Origin: Bacillota bacterium
GTDB lineage: Bacteria > Bacillota > Clostridia > Lachnospirales > Lachnospiraceae
DNA length: 64,000 nucleotides
Direction: 5' to 3'
Assembly (NCBI GenBank): GCA_023416695.1
Contig: JAEZGY010000040.1
Location: 1-64,000, forward strand
In this document: piece after piece, positions 35,424 through 43,933 of the stretch
Numbering within the stretch: position 1 is the first letter of the stretch
Layout: each line of letters begins with the position of its first letter
Notes under the pieces: generated by a model
Seen by the model: the letters and a program-made list of their open reading frames with translations, nothing else
Databases searched by the model: none
Told to the model about the DNA's origin: nothing
Position numbers and translations under genes: made by a program

Positions 35424-36936
35424 TTTTCTTTTTCACCACACTCTCTAATAGTTGTTTTCTATCAATTTTTCCATTTTTAGTCATCGGCATCTGTTCTATT
35501 TGAACCAAAGCGCCAGGGACCATAAAGATTGGTAAAGTTTCTTTCATTTTACTATGTACTTCTTTTTTGTCTATATTTCCAATATAAAACCCAAATAGTT
35601 TACTCTTTGATTCTTCAAACACGCAACAAGCTCTTTGAATATCCTCAATTCCCATCATTGCTTTTTCAATTTCCTCAAGTTCAATGCGATGACCCATATG
35701 TTTAACCTGAAAATCCTTACGACCTTGAAAATACAGATTCCCCTCTGAATCAAAACGTCCCAAATCACCAGTTCTATAAATGAGTTCATGATATCTATTA
35801 TGTAACGGATTTTGTATAAAGCTCTCCCTAGTTTGCACCATGGAGTTATAATAGCCTAACGCTAACGCCGTGCCACGGACACAAATTTCTCCAATATCAC
35901 CAGTTTTCATAACTAAATTGTTGCATTCGTCTAGTAGAAAAACTTTTTCATTTGGAAATGGCTTTCCTATTGGTATAATATCTGTATCATTTACCTCATG
36001 ATTAATTCTATAATATGTACAGTTACAAGTAATTTCTGTAGGACCATATACATTAACAAACTGAGTATCTGGTAAATGCTTCATCCATGTTTTTAAATGC
36101 TTTAATGGCATCACTTCTCCGCTAAAAATCACTTTATTAACAGTAGTTGGCACCTTGTAATCTAACCCATGAAAGGTTGTTATAAGACATAATGCCGATA
36201 CCGCCCAAATCATAGTAGTAATCTCATGGTCACAAATAAAGTCAAGAAGCTGTGCTGGACGTGAAAATAGTCCTTTAGGAATTACCACTAACGTCCCACC
36301 TGTCTTCATAGCTGAATAAATATCTTTTACAGACACATCAAAGTCAAAAGGGGCCTGATTTCCTATGATATCACTTTCCCCAATAAAAAATAGTTCTGTA
36401 AATACATCAATAAAGTCAATAACAGATCGGTGACTAATCACCACTCCCTTAGGCACACCAGTGGAACCAGAGGTAAAATTAGCATATAAGGGTTCTGTAT
36501 CTATCATGGAATTTCTAATGGTTTCTAATTCAGATTCACTTATTTCTACATTTTTAAGTTCGTCTATAAGAAGAATATGATCTGACGAAAATATCTCCAG
36601 AGCTAATTGCTTATGGGCTTCATCCGTAATGACATAGGAGGTCTCGATAACTTCCTTAACCTGTTTTAAACGAGATACTGGAAGCTCCGGATTTAGTAAA
36701 ACATAACTGTTTCCTGCATACACAATTCCGAAAAAAGACGATATTGCATCTATTCCTTTATCTAATAATACTGGAATTGGTAATTCTCGATTCACCTTAT
36801 CAAGAAGTCCACTTCCAATATGTCTACTTATCTCCATTAATTCTTTATAACTACAACTTTTATTTTCTTCAATTACAGCAGTTTTATCAGGCAAACGTGC
36901 TGCCGTCTGCTCCATGTATTCTAACACGTTTCGCAT
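35416..36936 (-). CDS. DltA-like amino acid adenylating enzyme
   Basis: The 506-residue ANL-superfamily enzyme has A3 TSGSTGVPKG (about 155-164), A5 VYGPTE, A7 YRTGDLG, A8 KHMGHRIELEEIE and A10 Lys490 in KNGKIDRKQ. The A4 region PFDFDVSVKD closely follows DltA, and Asp200 aligns with the DltA residue that binds the substrate amino group, so an alpha-amino acid is likely. The DltA cysteine in FCGE, used for D-alanine recognition, is Ser272 (FSGEVMP). It activates an amino acid and loads the carrier protein. It is the first gene of the operon, with AAAGGGGAG before the ATG and a strong promoter upstream. Confidence 0.85.
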   Translation of the reverse strand: MRNVLEYMEQTAARLPDKTAVIEENKSCSYKELMEISRHIGSGLLDKVNRELPIPVLLDKGIDAISSFFGIVYAGNSYVLLNPELPVSRLKQVKEVIETSYVITDEAHKQLALEIFSSDHILLIDELKNVEISESELETIRNSMIDTEPLYANFTSGSTGVPKGVVISHRSVIDFIDVFTELFFIGESDIIGNQAPFDFDVSVKDIYSAMKTGGTLVVIPKGLFSRPAQLLDFICDHEITTMIWAVSALCLITTFHGLDYKVPTTVNKVIFSGEVMPLKHLKTWMKHLPDTQFVNVYGPTEITCNCTYYRINHEVNDTDIIPIGKPFPNEKVFLLDECNNLVMKTGDIGEICVRGTALALGYYNSMVQTRESFIQNPLHNRYHELIYRTGDLGRFDSEGNLYFQGRKDFQVKHMGHRIELEEIEKAMMGIEDIQRACCVFEESKSKLFGFYIGNIDKKEVHSKMKETLPIFMVPGALVQIEQMPMTKNGKIDRKQLLESVVKKKNG

Positions 36937-36986
36937 GTATTTTCTCCCCTTTACATATGTTGGTACAAGTTGCTAATTTACGCATA

Positions 36987-37015
36987 ATTATACAACTTTT
37001 ACCGCTATGTGTAAA
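36987..37015 (-). promoter_or_regulatory. SigA-type promoter of the dlt-like operon
   Basis: On the minus strand TTTACA (37015-37010), 17 bases, then TATAAT (36992-36987). It lies about 50 bases before the adenylating-enzyme start codon. No operator or riboswitch is evident between them, so expression may be housekeeping. Confidence 0.8.
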
Positions 37016-37045
37016 TTAAAAGATTATATAGTATATTTTACATAG

Positions 37046-37082
37046 AAAAGCCATTTATCCAAGTTTCGAATAAATGGCTTTT
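37046..37082 (-). terminator. Terminator after GH3 gene
   Basis: The perfect arms AAAAGCCATTTAT (37046-37058) and ATAAATGGCTTTT (37070-37082), flanked by T/A runs. It separates the GH3 gene from the promoter of the dlt-like operon. Confidence 0.8.
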
Positions 37083-37100
37083 TTATGTACTGCATGAACG

Positions 37101-39209
37101 TTATAAAGTTATTCTTTTCGTTAATAAATCCTTATCTAATGAGCTAGCTCCTACCATAAGAAGAAAATCTCCGGGTTCCAAAACTCTTTTTTCTTCTCGG
37201 TTTACTAAAGAGAAGTCTTCCCTCTCAAGCTTAAAGGTAATGGTTTTCTTCTTGCCAGCAGGAATCCATTCTTTTTTAAACTTAATTAGTTTCTTAATAG
37301 GAGTCATGACAGAACTTACTAGGTCCCTAAAATACACCTGAGCAATCTCATAACCATCTATTAAACCTGAATTAGTGACATCTACGCTAAGTTGTAAGGA
37401 TTCCTCCTCAAAGTGCAGATTACTGTACCTAAAGGTAGTATAGGAAAGTCCCTGGCCAAATGAATATAATGGGTCAGCATCAATATCCATATACTTATCA
37501 CCATGCCAGCCTGGAAGGCTATTATAGTAAACTGGGATTTGTCCACTGTGTCTTGGAAAACTTATGGATAGCTTAGCTGATGGATTAATCTTACCAAATA
37601 AAGTTTTTGCCACAGCTCTTCCACCAAACATTCCACCATTAAAGGCTACAATTAAGGCATCTGAGTTTTCTGCAACCTCAGTAATGCAAAGAGGTTTTGA
37701 AGAAACTAACACAGTAATGATAGGTTTACTAGTTTCCTTAAGTTTTTTAAATAATTCTAATTGCTTTCCAGACAACTCAAGATTTGCACGATCCTTATAC
37801 TCACCAAACTGAGATATCTCATCACCTAGTACCAGTACTACCATATCACTTGACATAGCTACATCAACTGCAGCATTAATATCATCTGTGTCCTCATGTA
37901 AAACGCCACAACCTTTGCTATAGGTAACCTTAACTTCTTCTCCGGCTTCTTCTTTTATTCCCTCAAGAACTGTAGTATATGGTCTAATTGGTGTTCTGCT
38001 TTTATCTGGAGTTGGATGAGTAAAATACGTCCAATCTCCGTATTGTGCCTTGATATCATCTGCATTAGGGCCAATAACTGCGATACTCTTTACAGAGTTT
38101 ACTATCGGTAAGACACCATTGTTTTCAAGGAGTACTACACATTCCTCTGCAATTTCCTTATTAACCTTTAGATGGTTTTCACAACCAATACAACCTGGTA
38201 CTCCTTTTTTCTCTGGCTGCTTAAATAATCCCATTTGATATTTGATTAAAAGTATATGTCTTACCGCAGTATCAATTACTTCTTCCGATAATTTCCCTGA
38301 TTTTACAAGCTCAATTGCGGCTTCATAAGCCTCCTTACTTGTCATAATCATATCATTCCCTGCTTCCAATGACATTCTGGTTGCTTCCTTAATGTCACCT
38401 GCCACATGTTGATTCATGATTAAGCTATTCACATTGTCCCAATCAGTTACAACAAAACCTTTAAATCCTAACTCTTGCCTAAGTATCTCTGTAAGAGTTT
38501 TTTTACTAACATTAAATGGTTCACCATCGATTGAGCCATAAGCTGTCATAAAGGTAGCACAGCCCGCATCCACAGCTTTCTTAAATGGTGGTAAGAAAAC
38601 ATCTCTTAACTTACGATAGGTCATCTGGGTATCACAGGCATCTCTTCCGCCTAAAGCCTCCCCATATCCAATAAAATGCTTTGCACAGGCTAGTATACTA
38701 TCCTCTTTAGCAATGCCATCTCCTTGGTATCCTTCAATGATTGCAGCACCCAACTCTCCCGTTAGATATGGATCCTCCCCAAAGGTTTCATTTACCCTCC
38801 CCCACCTAGTATCTCTTGCCAAACATAGAACTGGGGAAAAGGTCCAGTGTAACCCATCAGATGCCACCTCTCTTGCAGTGATTCTACCCATCTTTCTTAC
38901 TAAATCTGTATTAAAACTACAGGATACGGCGAGTTGAGAAGGAAAGATCGTTGCATTTTCATTTAGTCCATGACCGTGGATAGCATCTATTCCAAATAAT
39001 ACAGGGATTCCCTTTGCAGAATTAAGTGCAGTTAGCTGTATCTCCCTAGCATCATCACCTAATACATGAAGAAAGGATCCTGCACCCTTCCTTGCCCATT
39101 CTAATGCCTCTTCCCTTTCAACTACAGAATAGGGAATCTGTATCAGTTGGGCAACCTTTTCTTCAAGGCTCATTTTTTCTAATAAATCCTCAATAAATGC
39201 ATTACTCAT
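37101..39209 (-). CDS. Glycoside hydrolase family 3 (beta-glucosidase or beta-xylosidase)
   Basis: The 702-residue enzyme has no signal peptide, so it acts in the cytoplasm on imported oligosaccharides. Domains are a TIM barrel (about 1-310, with the KHF(I)GYG motif and nucleophile Asp in VVTDWDNV), an alpha/beta sandwich (about 350-560, with the acid/base region GDEISQFGE) and a C-terminal fibronectin III-like domain (about 600-700). Family GH3 removes beta-glucose or beta-xylose from non-reducing ends. The gene is monocistronic with GGAGGG before the ATG. Two CTTGTTCGTT direct repeats lie just upstream and may be a repressor site. Confidence 0.9.
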   Translation of the reverse strand: MSNAFIEDLLEKMSLEEKVAQLIQIPYSVVEREEALEWARKGAGSFLHVLGDDAREIQLTALNSAKGIPVLFGIDAIHGHGLNENATIFPSQLAVSCSFNTDLVRKMGRITAREVASDGLHWTFSPVLCLARDTRWGRVNETFGEDPYLTGELGAAIIEGYQGDGIAKEDSILACAKHFIGYGEALGGRDACDTQMTYRKLRDVFLPPFKKAVDAGCATFMTAYGSIDGEPFNVSKKTLTEILRQELGFKGFVVTDWDNVNSLIMNQHVAGDIKEATRMSLEAGNDMIMTSKEAYEAAIELVKSGKLSEEVIDTAVRHILLIKYQMGLFKQPEKKGVPGCIGCENHLKVNKEIAEECVVLLENNGVLPIVNSVKSIAVIGPNADDIKAQYGDWTYFTHPTPDKSRTPIRPYTTVLEGIKEEAGEEVKVTYSKGCGVLHEDTDDINAAVDVAMSSDMVVLVLGDEISQFGEYKDRANLELSGKQLELFKKLKETSKPIITVLVSSKPLCITEVAENSDALIVAFNGGMFGGRAVAKTLFGKINPSAKLSISFPRHSGQIPVYYNSLPGWHGDKYMDIDADPLYSFGQGLSYTTFRYSNLHFEEESLQLSVDVTNSGLIDGYEIAQVYFRDLVSSVMTPIKKLIKFKKEWIPAGKKKTITFKLEREDFSLVNREEKRVLEPGDFLLMVGASSLDKDLLTKRITL

Positions 39210-39229
39210 ATAGTACCCTCCAATTAGCT

Positions 39230-39269
39230 CTTGTTCGTTCTTATCTGCCTTTACTAAAGCTTGTTCGTT
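39230..39269 (-). promoter_or_regulatory. Direct-repeat candidate operator upstream of GH3
   Basis: CTTGTTCGTT occurs at 39230-39239 and again at 39260-39269, thirty bases apart, close to three helical turns. A TATAAA box lies a little further upstream, so the repeats fall at the start of the transcript, where a repressor could act. Confidence 0.4.
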
Positions 39270-39384
39270 TTTACTATTTTATACCACCATAATAGTACAT
39301 TAAAGTATATAAAGCTATGACTATTCTCAATAATTTATATAACAATAGTCCATTTTTCTAAAAAGAGGGGGGAAAGTAAATTGC

Positions 39385-39702
39385 TTACTTACCTAATTTG
39401 CCTTTGAGGGTAACAAAAGCATGTTTGACCGCCATAATTGGGTGGGAATAAAGCATCCTTGGTCCAGCATATCGCATCACATCTTTAATCAAAACTCGTT
39501 TATCCTTAGAATAGCAATGCACCTTACAAGCACTACAGAATGATTTGGTTTCCATAAATGGACATTTTTCAGTACGTAACTTAGCATATTCTAAAAGCTC
39601 CTTACATTGGGAACATAATTCCTTTTTACATCCATGTTTCCCCTTGCAGTAGACTCCAATCATTAGTCCAACTACCTTTTGTTCTTTTTCTCTTTTATCC
39701 AT
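39385..39702 (-). CDS. YgbA-type ('nitrous oxide-stimulated promoter') Cys-rich protein
   Basis: The 105-residue protein has clustered cysteines (CKGKHGCKKELCSQC, CPFM, FCSACKVHCYS), which suggest one or more metal or FeS sites. The end YAGPRMLYSHPIMAVKH matches the YgbA_NO family. In gammaproteobacteria ygbA is induced by nitric oxide through NsrR; there is no direct evidence of that regulation here. The gene is alone, with GGAG before its ATG. Confidence 0.8.
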   Translation of the reverse strand: MDKREKEQKVVGLMIGVYCKGKHGCKKELCSQCKELLEYAKLRTEKCPFMETKSFCSACKVHCYSKDKRVLIKDVMRYAGPRMLYSHPIMAVKHAFVTLKGKLGK

Positions 39703-39853
39703 TAATTTATTCTCCTAGATCTTATATACTCATAGTTAGTTTCTACTAACTTATTAAGCATACAATTAACTGGCCTTATGTGTAAAGATGGTCAAATCAA
39801 TTGAAAAATATTATCGTTATATTTAGGTTAGCTAGAACTTAGAGTTTTACAAC

Positions 39854-39904
39854 AAAAAAAGAAGCTAGTTAATAGCTGTATTATACAGCTATTGGCTAGC
39901 TTTT
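39854..39904 (-). terminator. Long terminator downstream of copA region
   Basis: The arms AAGCTAGTTAATAGCTGTA (39862-39880) and TACAGCTATTGGCTAGCTT (39884-39902) pair over 19 bases with two wobble positions, followed on the minus strand by seven T. It ends transcription from the decayed gene and possibly from copA. Confidence 0.8.
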
Positions 39905-39913
39905 AAAACCCGA

Positions 39914-40044
39914 TTAGTTTAGATAATCTGCCACTGGAGATGCATTATATTGTTTTTTTATTTCACTGCATAATCATGGCCTAAATCCTCATTCAGCATA
40001 AAATGCAGAGTCTGACTGATACATGCTGCTTTCATTCGTTTCAT
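39914..40044 (-). pseudogene. Remnant of a small Lachnospiraceae-type protein, internally deleted
   Basis: From ATG 40044 the minus strand reads MKRMKAACISQTLHFMLNED and continues to a TAA. In the next frame the sequence resumes as KKQYNASPVADYLN and stops at 39914. Small proteins I recall from Lachnospiraceae begin with an AACI.QTLHFML segment and end with K.QYN..PV..YL, so the middle (about forty codons) seems deleted with a frameshift. No annotation of function is possible. An alternative is coincidental resemblance. Confidence 0.5.
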
Positions 40045-40272
40045 TACGCTTTACTGTCCTTTCCTTTTCATATAAATGTTGATACCATTCATACCCTCTA
40101 AATAAGATAAGAGAGAAAAGACATACTCCGCTGTGCGAATCCATAAGCGAAACGATTCGATATTCTGTTTGCTATATAAATACAAGCTGGTATTTCTTTT
40201 TCCATAATTATTTTCTCATTTTAAAATTAAAAATATAAGCAAATCTTCCTATGAAAATTTTAATTGTAGCGG
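40045..40272. other. Intergenic region, no intact gene
   Basis: Together with the remnant below it, this completes a 570-base gap between the YgbA-type gene and copA. On the minus strand short open stretches (for example one beginning MEKEIPACIYIANRI) stop within about 35 codons, in shifting frames. They may be further decayed coding sequence, but I cannot assign them. Confidence 0.35.
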
Positions 40273-40482
40273 TTACTGAATCGCAATCACTTTATAATCC
40301 TGATCCTCTACTGCTTTTTTTAATACCTCATCTTGAACCTCTTCCTTTATGGAAACAATAGCAGTACCTTGTTCATGACTAACTACTGCCTCTTCCACTT
40401 GAGGAAGTGCCTCTAAACATTTTTTTACTCTTGCTTCACAATGCCCACACATCATACCTTCTATTACTATTGTCTTTTTCAT
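40273..40482 (-). CDS. copZ: Possible separate CopZ copper chaperone from internal start in copA
   Basis: Inside copA the ATG at 40482 is preceded by GAGGT, seven to eight bases away, and would give a 69-residue protein starting MKKTIVIEGMMCGHC, exactly the length and layout of CopZ. The same codons also form the C-terminal domain of CopA. Either product could hand Cu(I) to the pump. Internal initiation is inferred from the ribosome site only. Confidence 0.5.
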   Translation of the reverse strand: MKKTIVIEGMMCGHCEARVKKCLEALPQVEEAVVSHEQGTAIVSIKEEVQDEVLKKAVEDQDYKVIAIQ

Positions 40483-42795
40483 ATTTACTACCTCAACTTT
40501 TTTTATTTTTTTAATCTTTCTATCCTTCCTAGTATCATATATGCGAAGGAGATTTAAACGTAGAGCATTTGTCACAACACAAAAGCTAGATAAACTCATA
40601 GCTGCTGCCCCAAACATAGGATTTAGCTCCCACTTAAAAATCGGGATAAGCAAACCTGCTGCCAGTGGAATGCCTACAATGTTGTAAATAAAAGCCCAAA
40701 ATAGATTCTCATGTATATTTTTTAGAGTGCCTCGACTTAGTCGTATGGCAGCTGGCACATCCCTTAAGTTACTTTTCATTAGTACCACATCAGCAGCATC
40801 AATAGCTATATCCGTACCTGCTCCTATAGCAATTCCCATATCTGCTCTAGTGAGTGCTGGAGCATCATTGATGCCATCACCTACCATAGTGACCTTACCT
40901 TGTTTTATTAAGGAACGAATCACACTTTCCTTACCATCCGGAAGTACGCCAGCAATGATCTCATCCACTTCCACCTGTTTGCCGATGGCTCTGGCTGTTC
41001 TTTCATTATCTCCAGTCAACATCACCACACGAATTCCCATATTCTTAAGCTCTTTGACTGCTTTATGGCTCTCTTCCTTAACAACATCTGCTACTGCAAT
41101 AATGCCAAGTAAGTGGCTTCCTTTGGAAAAATACAAAGGGGTTTTTCCATGTTCTGATAAATATTTGGCAGTATTTCTAACATCCTCTGGAATCTTAACC
41201 ATTGTACTAATAAAACTGTCATTTCCTCCAGCCAACGTCTCACTATTACACATTGCCTTTAATCCATTGCCTGGTAGAGCGATAAAATCAGTAATTTCTA
41301 ACTCCTCTATATTACTATCTTTCAAATACTCAAGAATTGCTTTGGCAAGGGGATGCTCACTTTTTTGTTCTATTGCCTTAGCGTAACGTAACAGTTCTTT
41401 CTCTGAAGTACCTGATGAAGGAAGAATATCCGTTACCTTAGGTTCACCACTAGTTATAGTCCCCGTCTTGTCTAATACTACGATTTCTGTCTTTCCGATT
41501 TCCTCTAATGATACAGCTGTCTTAAACATAATACCATTTTTTGCACCAACTCCATTCCCTACCATAATGGCAACAGGAGTCGCAAGTCCTAAAGCACATG
41601 GACAGCTAATAACTAGTACACTAATCCCTCGTGCTAGAGCATATCCAAAGGTCTGTCCTAGTATAAGCCAAACAAGTACTGTTATAAGAGCTATTCCAAT
41701 TACAATGGGAACAAATACGCCAGAAACCCTATCTGCTACTTTTGCAATTGGAGCCTTAGTAGCGGCAGCATCACTTACCATTTGTATAATTTGAGATAAA
41801 GTAGTATCCTCACCAACTCTTCTTGCCTTGCATTTCATAAATCCAGATTGATTGATGGTGGCGGCTGATACAAAATCTCCCTCTTCTTTATCCACTGGGA
41901 TACTTTCCCCTGTCAAAGCAGATTCGTTTACCGCACTACTTCCCTCTATAACTACCCCATCTACTGGGATAGTCTCCCCTGGACGTACTACAAAGAAATC
42001 ACCAATACGAACTTCAGCAATAGGTACTTCTATCTCTTCCTCATCTTTAATTACCATTGCAGTCTTTGGTGCGAGCTTCATAAGTCCCTTTAAGGCATCT
42101 GTAGTCTTTCCCTTAGATCTGGCCTCAAGCATCTTACCTACTGTAATTAATGTAAGAATCATGGCTCCTGATTCGAAATAGAAATCATGCATGTAGTCCA
42201 TAACGGCTTCCATATTGCCTTTCATCTCCGCATCCGTCATAGCAAATAATACATAAGTACTATATAGAAAAGCAGCCGTAGCACCTAACGCTACCAAGGT
42301 ATCCATATTCGGAGCACGGTGAATAAGACTTCTAAATCCACTCACAAAAAAATGTTGGTTAATCACCATAATAGCCCCTGTTAATAAAAGCTGTATTAAC
42401 CCCATGGCTACATGATTATCCTTAAGAAAGGAAGGGAGTGGCCATCCCCACATCATATGCCCCATAGAAAGATACATTAGTACAATCAGAAATATTAGGG
42501 AAGTAACTAACCTCTTTTTTAGTGTGGGAGTTTCCCTATCTATCAATGACTCTTCTTGTTCATAGGTGGATCCCATTTTTCCTGTTTCATCACTAGCTGC
42601 CTTTTTGGCTGCACGATAGCCTGCTCCTTCTACTGCCTTAATAATGTCATCTACAGGTGCCGATCCTTCGACACCCATTGAATTAGTTAGTAAACTTACG
42701 GAGCAGGAGGTAACCCCTGGCACCTTAGAAACTGCCTTCTCTACCCTTGCACTACAGGCTGCACAGCTCATTCCCATTACCTTATATTGTTCCAT
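40273..42795 (-). CDS. copA: Copper-exporting P-type ATPase with terminal CopZ domain
   Basis: The 840-residue P1B-type ATPase starts with a heavy-metal-associated domain (Cys11 and Cys14 in GMSCAAC), followed by membrane helices with the transport motif SCPCALGLATP, the phosphorylation motif DKTGTIT, the hinge GDGINDAPAL, and finally a second metal domain (GMMCGHC, Cys783 and Cys786) attached after the last helix. It exports Cu(I) from the cytoplasm. The C-terminal domain is as long as a free CopZ chaperone and its ATG at 40482 has its own ribosome site. It follows csoR by 16 bases, in the same operon, behind a CsoR operator. Confidence 0.93.
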   Translation of the reverse strand: MEQYKVMGMSCAACSARVEKAVSKVPGVTSCSVSLLTNSMGVEGSAPVDDIIKAVEGAGYRAAKKAASDETGKMGSTYEQEESLIDRETPTLKKRLVTSLIFLIVLMYLSMGHMMWGWPLPSFLKDNHVAMGLIQLLLTGAIMVINQHFFVSGFRSLIHRAPNMDTLVALGATAAFLYSTYVLFAMTDAEMKGNMEAVMDYMHDFYFESGAMILTLITVGKMLEARSKGKTTDALKGLMKLAPKTAMVIKDEEEIEVPIAEVRIGDFFVVRPGETIPVDGVVIEGSSAVNESALTGESIPVDKEEGDFVSAATINQSGFMKCKARRVGEDTTLSQIIQMVSDAAATKAPIAKVADRVSGVFVPIVIGIALITVLVWLILGQTFGYALARGISVLVISCPCALGLATPVAIMVGNGVGAKNGIMFKTAVSLEEIGKTEIVVLDKTGTITSGEPKVTDILPSSGTSEKELLRYAKAIEQKSEHPLAKAILEYLKDSNIEELEITDFIALPGNGLKAMCNSETLAGGNDSFISTMVKIPEDVRNTAKYLSEHGKTPLYFSKGSHLLGIIAVADVVKEESHKAVKELKNMGIRVVMLTGDNERTARAIGKQVEVDEIIAGVLPDGKESVIRSLIKQGKVTMVGDGINDAPALTRADMGIAIGAGTDIAIDAADVVLMKSNLRDVPAAIRLSRGTLKNIHENLFWAFIYNIVGIPLAAGLLIPIFKWELNPMFGAAAMSLSSFCVVTNALRLNLLRIYDTRKDRKIKKIKKVEVVNMKKTIVIEGMMCGHCEARVKKCLEALPQVEEAVVSHEQGTAIVSIKEEVQDEVLKKAVEDQDYKVIAIQ

Positions 42796-42811
42796 ACATG
42801 CCTCCTATTCT

Positions 42812-43114
42812 CTACTTCATGAGTTTTTGAAGTGCTAAAACCAACTCGTCAACAGTTTCCTCTTTGCCAGCCTTAATATCATTGGTGACACAGGTCTTTA
42901 TATGATTTGCTAATAACTTCTTGTTAAAGCTGTTTAAAGCAGCATTGGCAGCGGCAACCTGTGTTAGTATATCCACACAATAACAATCCTTCTCTACCAT
43001 ACCTCTAATCCCTCGTATTTGTCCTTCAATACGATTTAATCGATGAATTAAGTCCTTATATTCCTCATCGGAACGTTCCTTTGTCTTATGACAACATTCA
43101 TTCTGTTCCTTCAT
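42812..43114 (-). CDS. csoR: Copper-sensing repressor CsoR
   Basis: The 100-residue all-helical repressor has the Cu(I) ligand set Cys46, His71 and Cys75 with spacing identical to Mycobacterium CsoR. It binds a palindrome overlapping its own promoter and is released by Cu(I). The N-terminus adds CCHK. It leads the csoR-copA operon. Nickel- and formaldehyde-type relatives lack this ligand set, so copper is the best call. Confidence 0.93.
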   Translation of the reverse strand: MKEQNECCHKTKERSDEEYKDLIHRLNRIEGQIRGIRGMVEKDCYCVDILTQVAAANAALNSFNKKLLANHIKTCVTNDIKAGKEETVDELVLALQKLMK

Positions 43115-43136
43115 AACAACACCTCACTTATAAATA

Positions 43137-43165
43137 AATATATACCCCTATAGGGTATATTTCAA
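43137..43165 (-). promoter_or_regulatory. csoR-copA promoter with CsoR operator
   Basis: On the minus strand TTGAAA (43165-43160), a 17-base spacer, then TATATT (43142-43137). The spacer is filled by TATACCC-CTATA-GGGTATA (43141-43159), which matches the G/C-tract palindrome bound by CsoR proteins. This supports copper-dependent derepression. Confidence 0.85.
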
Positions 43166-43203
43166 GTATATTAATGATGATTAATTATCAGTTTAAATTA
43201 AAA

Positions 43204-43235
43204 AAGGTACCACTGTTATATTATAGTGGCACCTT
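43204..43235 (-). terminator. Terminator of MacB-like ABC operon
   Basis: The arms AAGGTACCACT (43204-43214) and AGTGGCACCTT (43225-43235), with one G-U type mismatch, are followed on the minus strand by TTTTTT. It lies 15 bases downstream of the ATPase stop codon. Confidence 0.8.
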
Positions 43236-43249
43236 CCTATAGTATGATT

Positions 43250-43924
43250 CTATTTCTCTTTTTCTACTAGTATTCCGTCCGTAATTTCAAAAATGCGGTC
43301 ACAGTATTGAAGTAGCCTTTCATCATGAGTAACCATGACAGTAACCTTCTTTTCTTCGTGGGTTTCTCTTGCAAGAATCTCTACTACATCATAAGCCCGT
43401 TTACTGTCTAAACTGGCAGTTGGCTCATCTGCTAAAACTAGGGTTGGCTTAGGATACAATGCTCTAGCGATAGCCACCCGCTGTCTTTCTCCACCAGACA
43501 AATCCTGTGGGTAGCTCTTAGCCACCTTCTTTATATTAAGTCGGTCTAGTAAGTACTCTGCCCGTTCAGCATTGTATTCTTGTTTCATCACCCTATCTAC
43601 TAGTCTAAACTGTTCCTCCACCGTAAGAAACGGAACTAAGTTTGAGCTCTGTAATATAAAACCTATCTTCTCTAACCTTTGTTTACTTCTTACCTTTTCA
43701 GAGGCATCTCCAAAAGGCTCACCATCTATAATAATCTGACCTGACGTAGGACGTTGTAACCCTCCCATTAAGGTCAGCATGGTACTTTTACCAGAACCAC
43801 TAGGCCCAACAATGGCTACAAATTCTCCTGCTTCAATGGAAAAGGTCGTTTCCTTCAACGCATTTACCACTTCGTTATTATCATTAAAATTCTTAATAAC
43901 CTGTTTAAATTCTACTAAACTCAT
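43250..43924 (-). CDS. MacB/LolD-type ABC ATPase
   Basis: The 224-residue ATPase has Walker A GPSGSGKSTMLTLM, signature DLSGGERQRVAIARAL, Walker B LVLADEPTASLDS and H-loop VTHDERL. It is of the LolD/MacB group that works with FtsX-like permeases for mechanotransmission instead of import. The permease is encoded nine bases upstream in the same operon. Substrates for this group include peptides, lipoproteins and antibiotics; none is specified here. Confidence 0.88.
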   Translation of the reverse strand: MSLVEFKQVIKNFNDNNEVVNALKETTFSIEAGEFVAIVGPSGSGKSTMLTLMGGLQRPTSGQIIIDGEPFGDASEKVRSKQRLEKIGFILQSSNLVPFLTVEEQFRLVDRVMKQEYNAERAEYLLDRLNIKKVAKSYPQDLSGGERQRVAIARALYPKPTLVLADEPTASLDSKRAYDVVEILARETHEEKKVTVMVTHDERLLQYCDRIFEITDGILVEKEK

Positions 43925-43933
43925 ATTCCCTCC

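Noticed and set aside
31439..36936. Plain D-alanylation dlt operon
   Set aside because: An extra PLP-fold gene, a Ser in place of the D-Ala-recognising Cys and a differing SGNH protein argue against a standard dltABCD, though it cannot be fully excluded.
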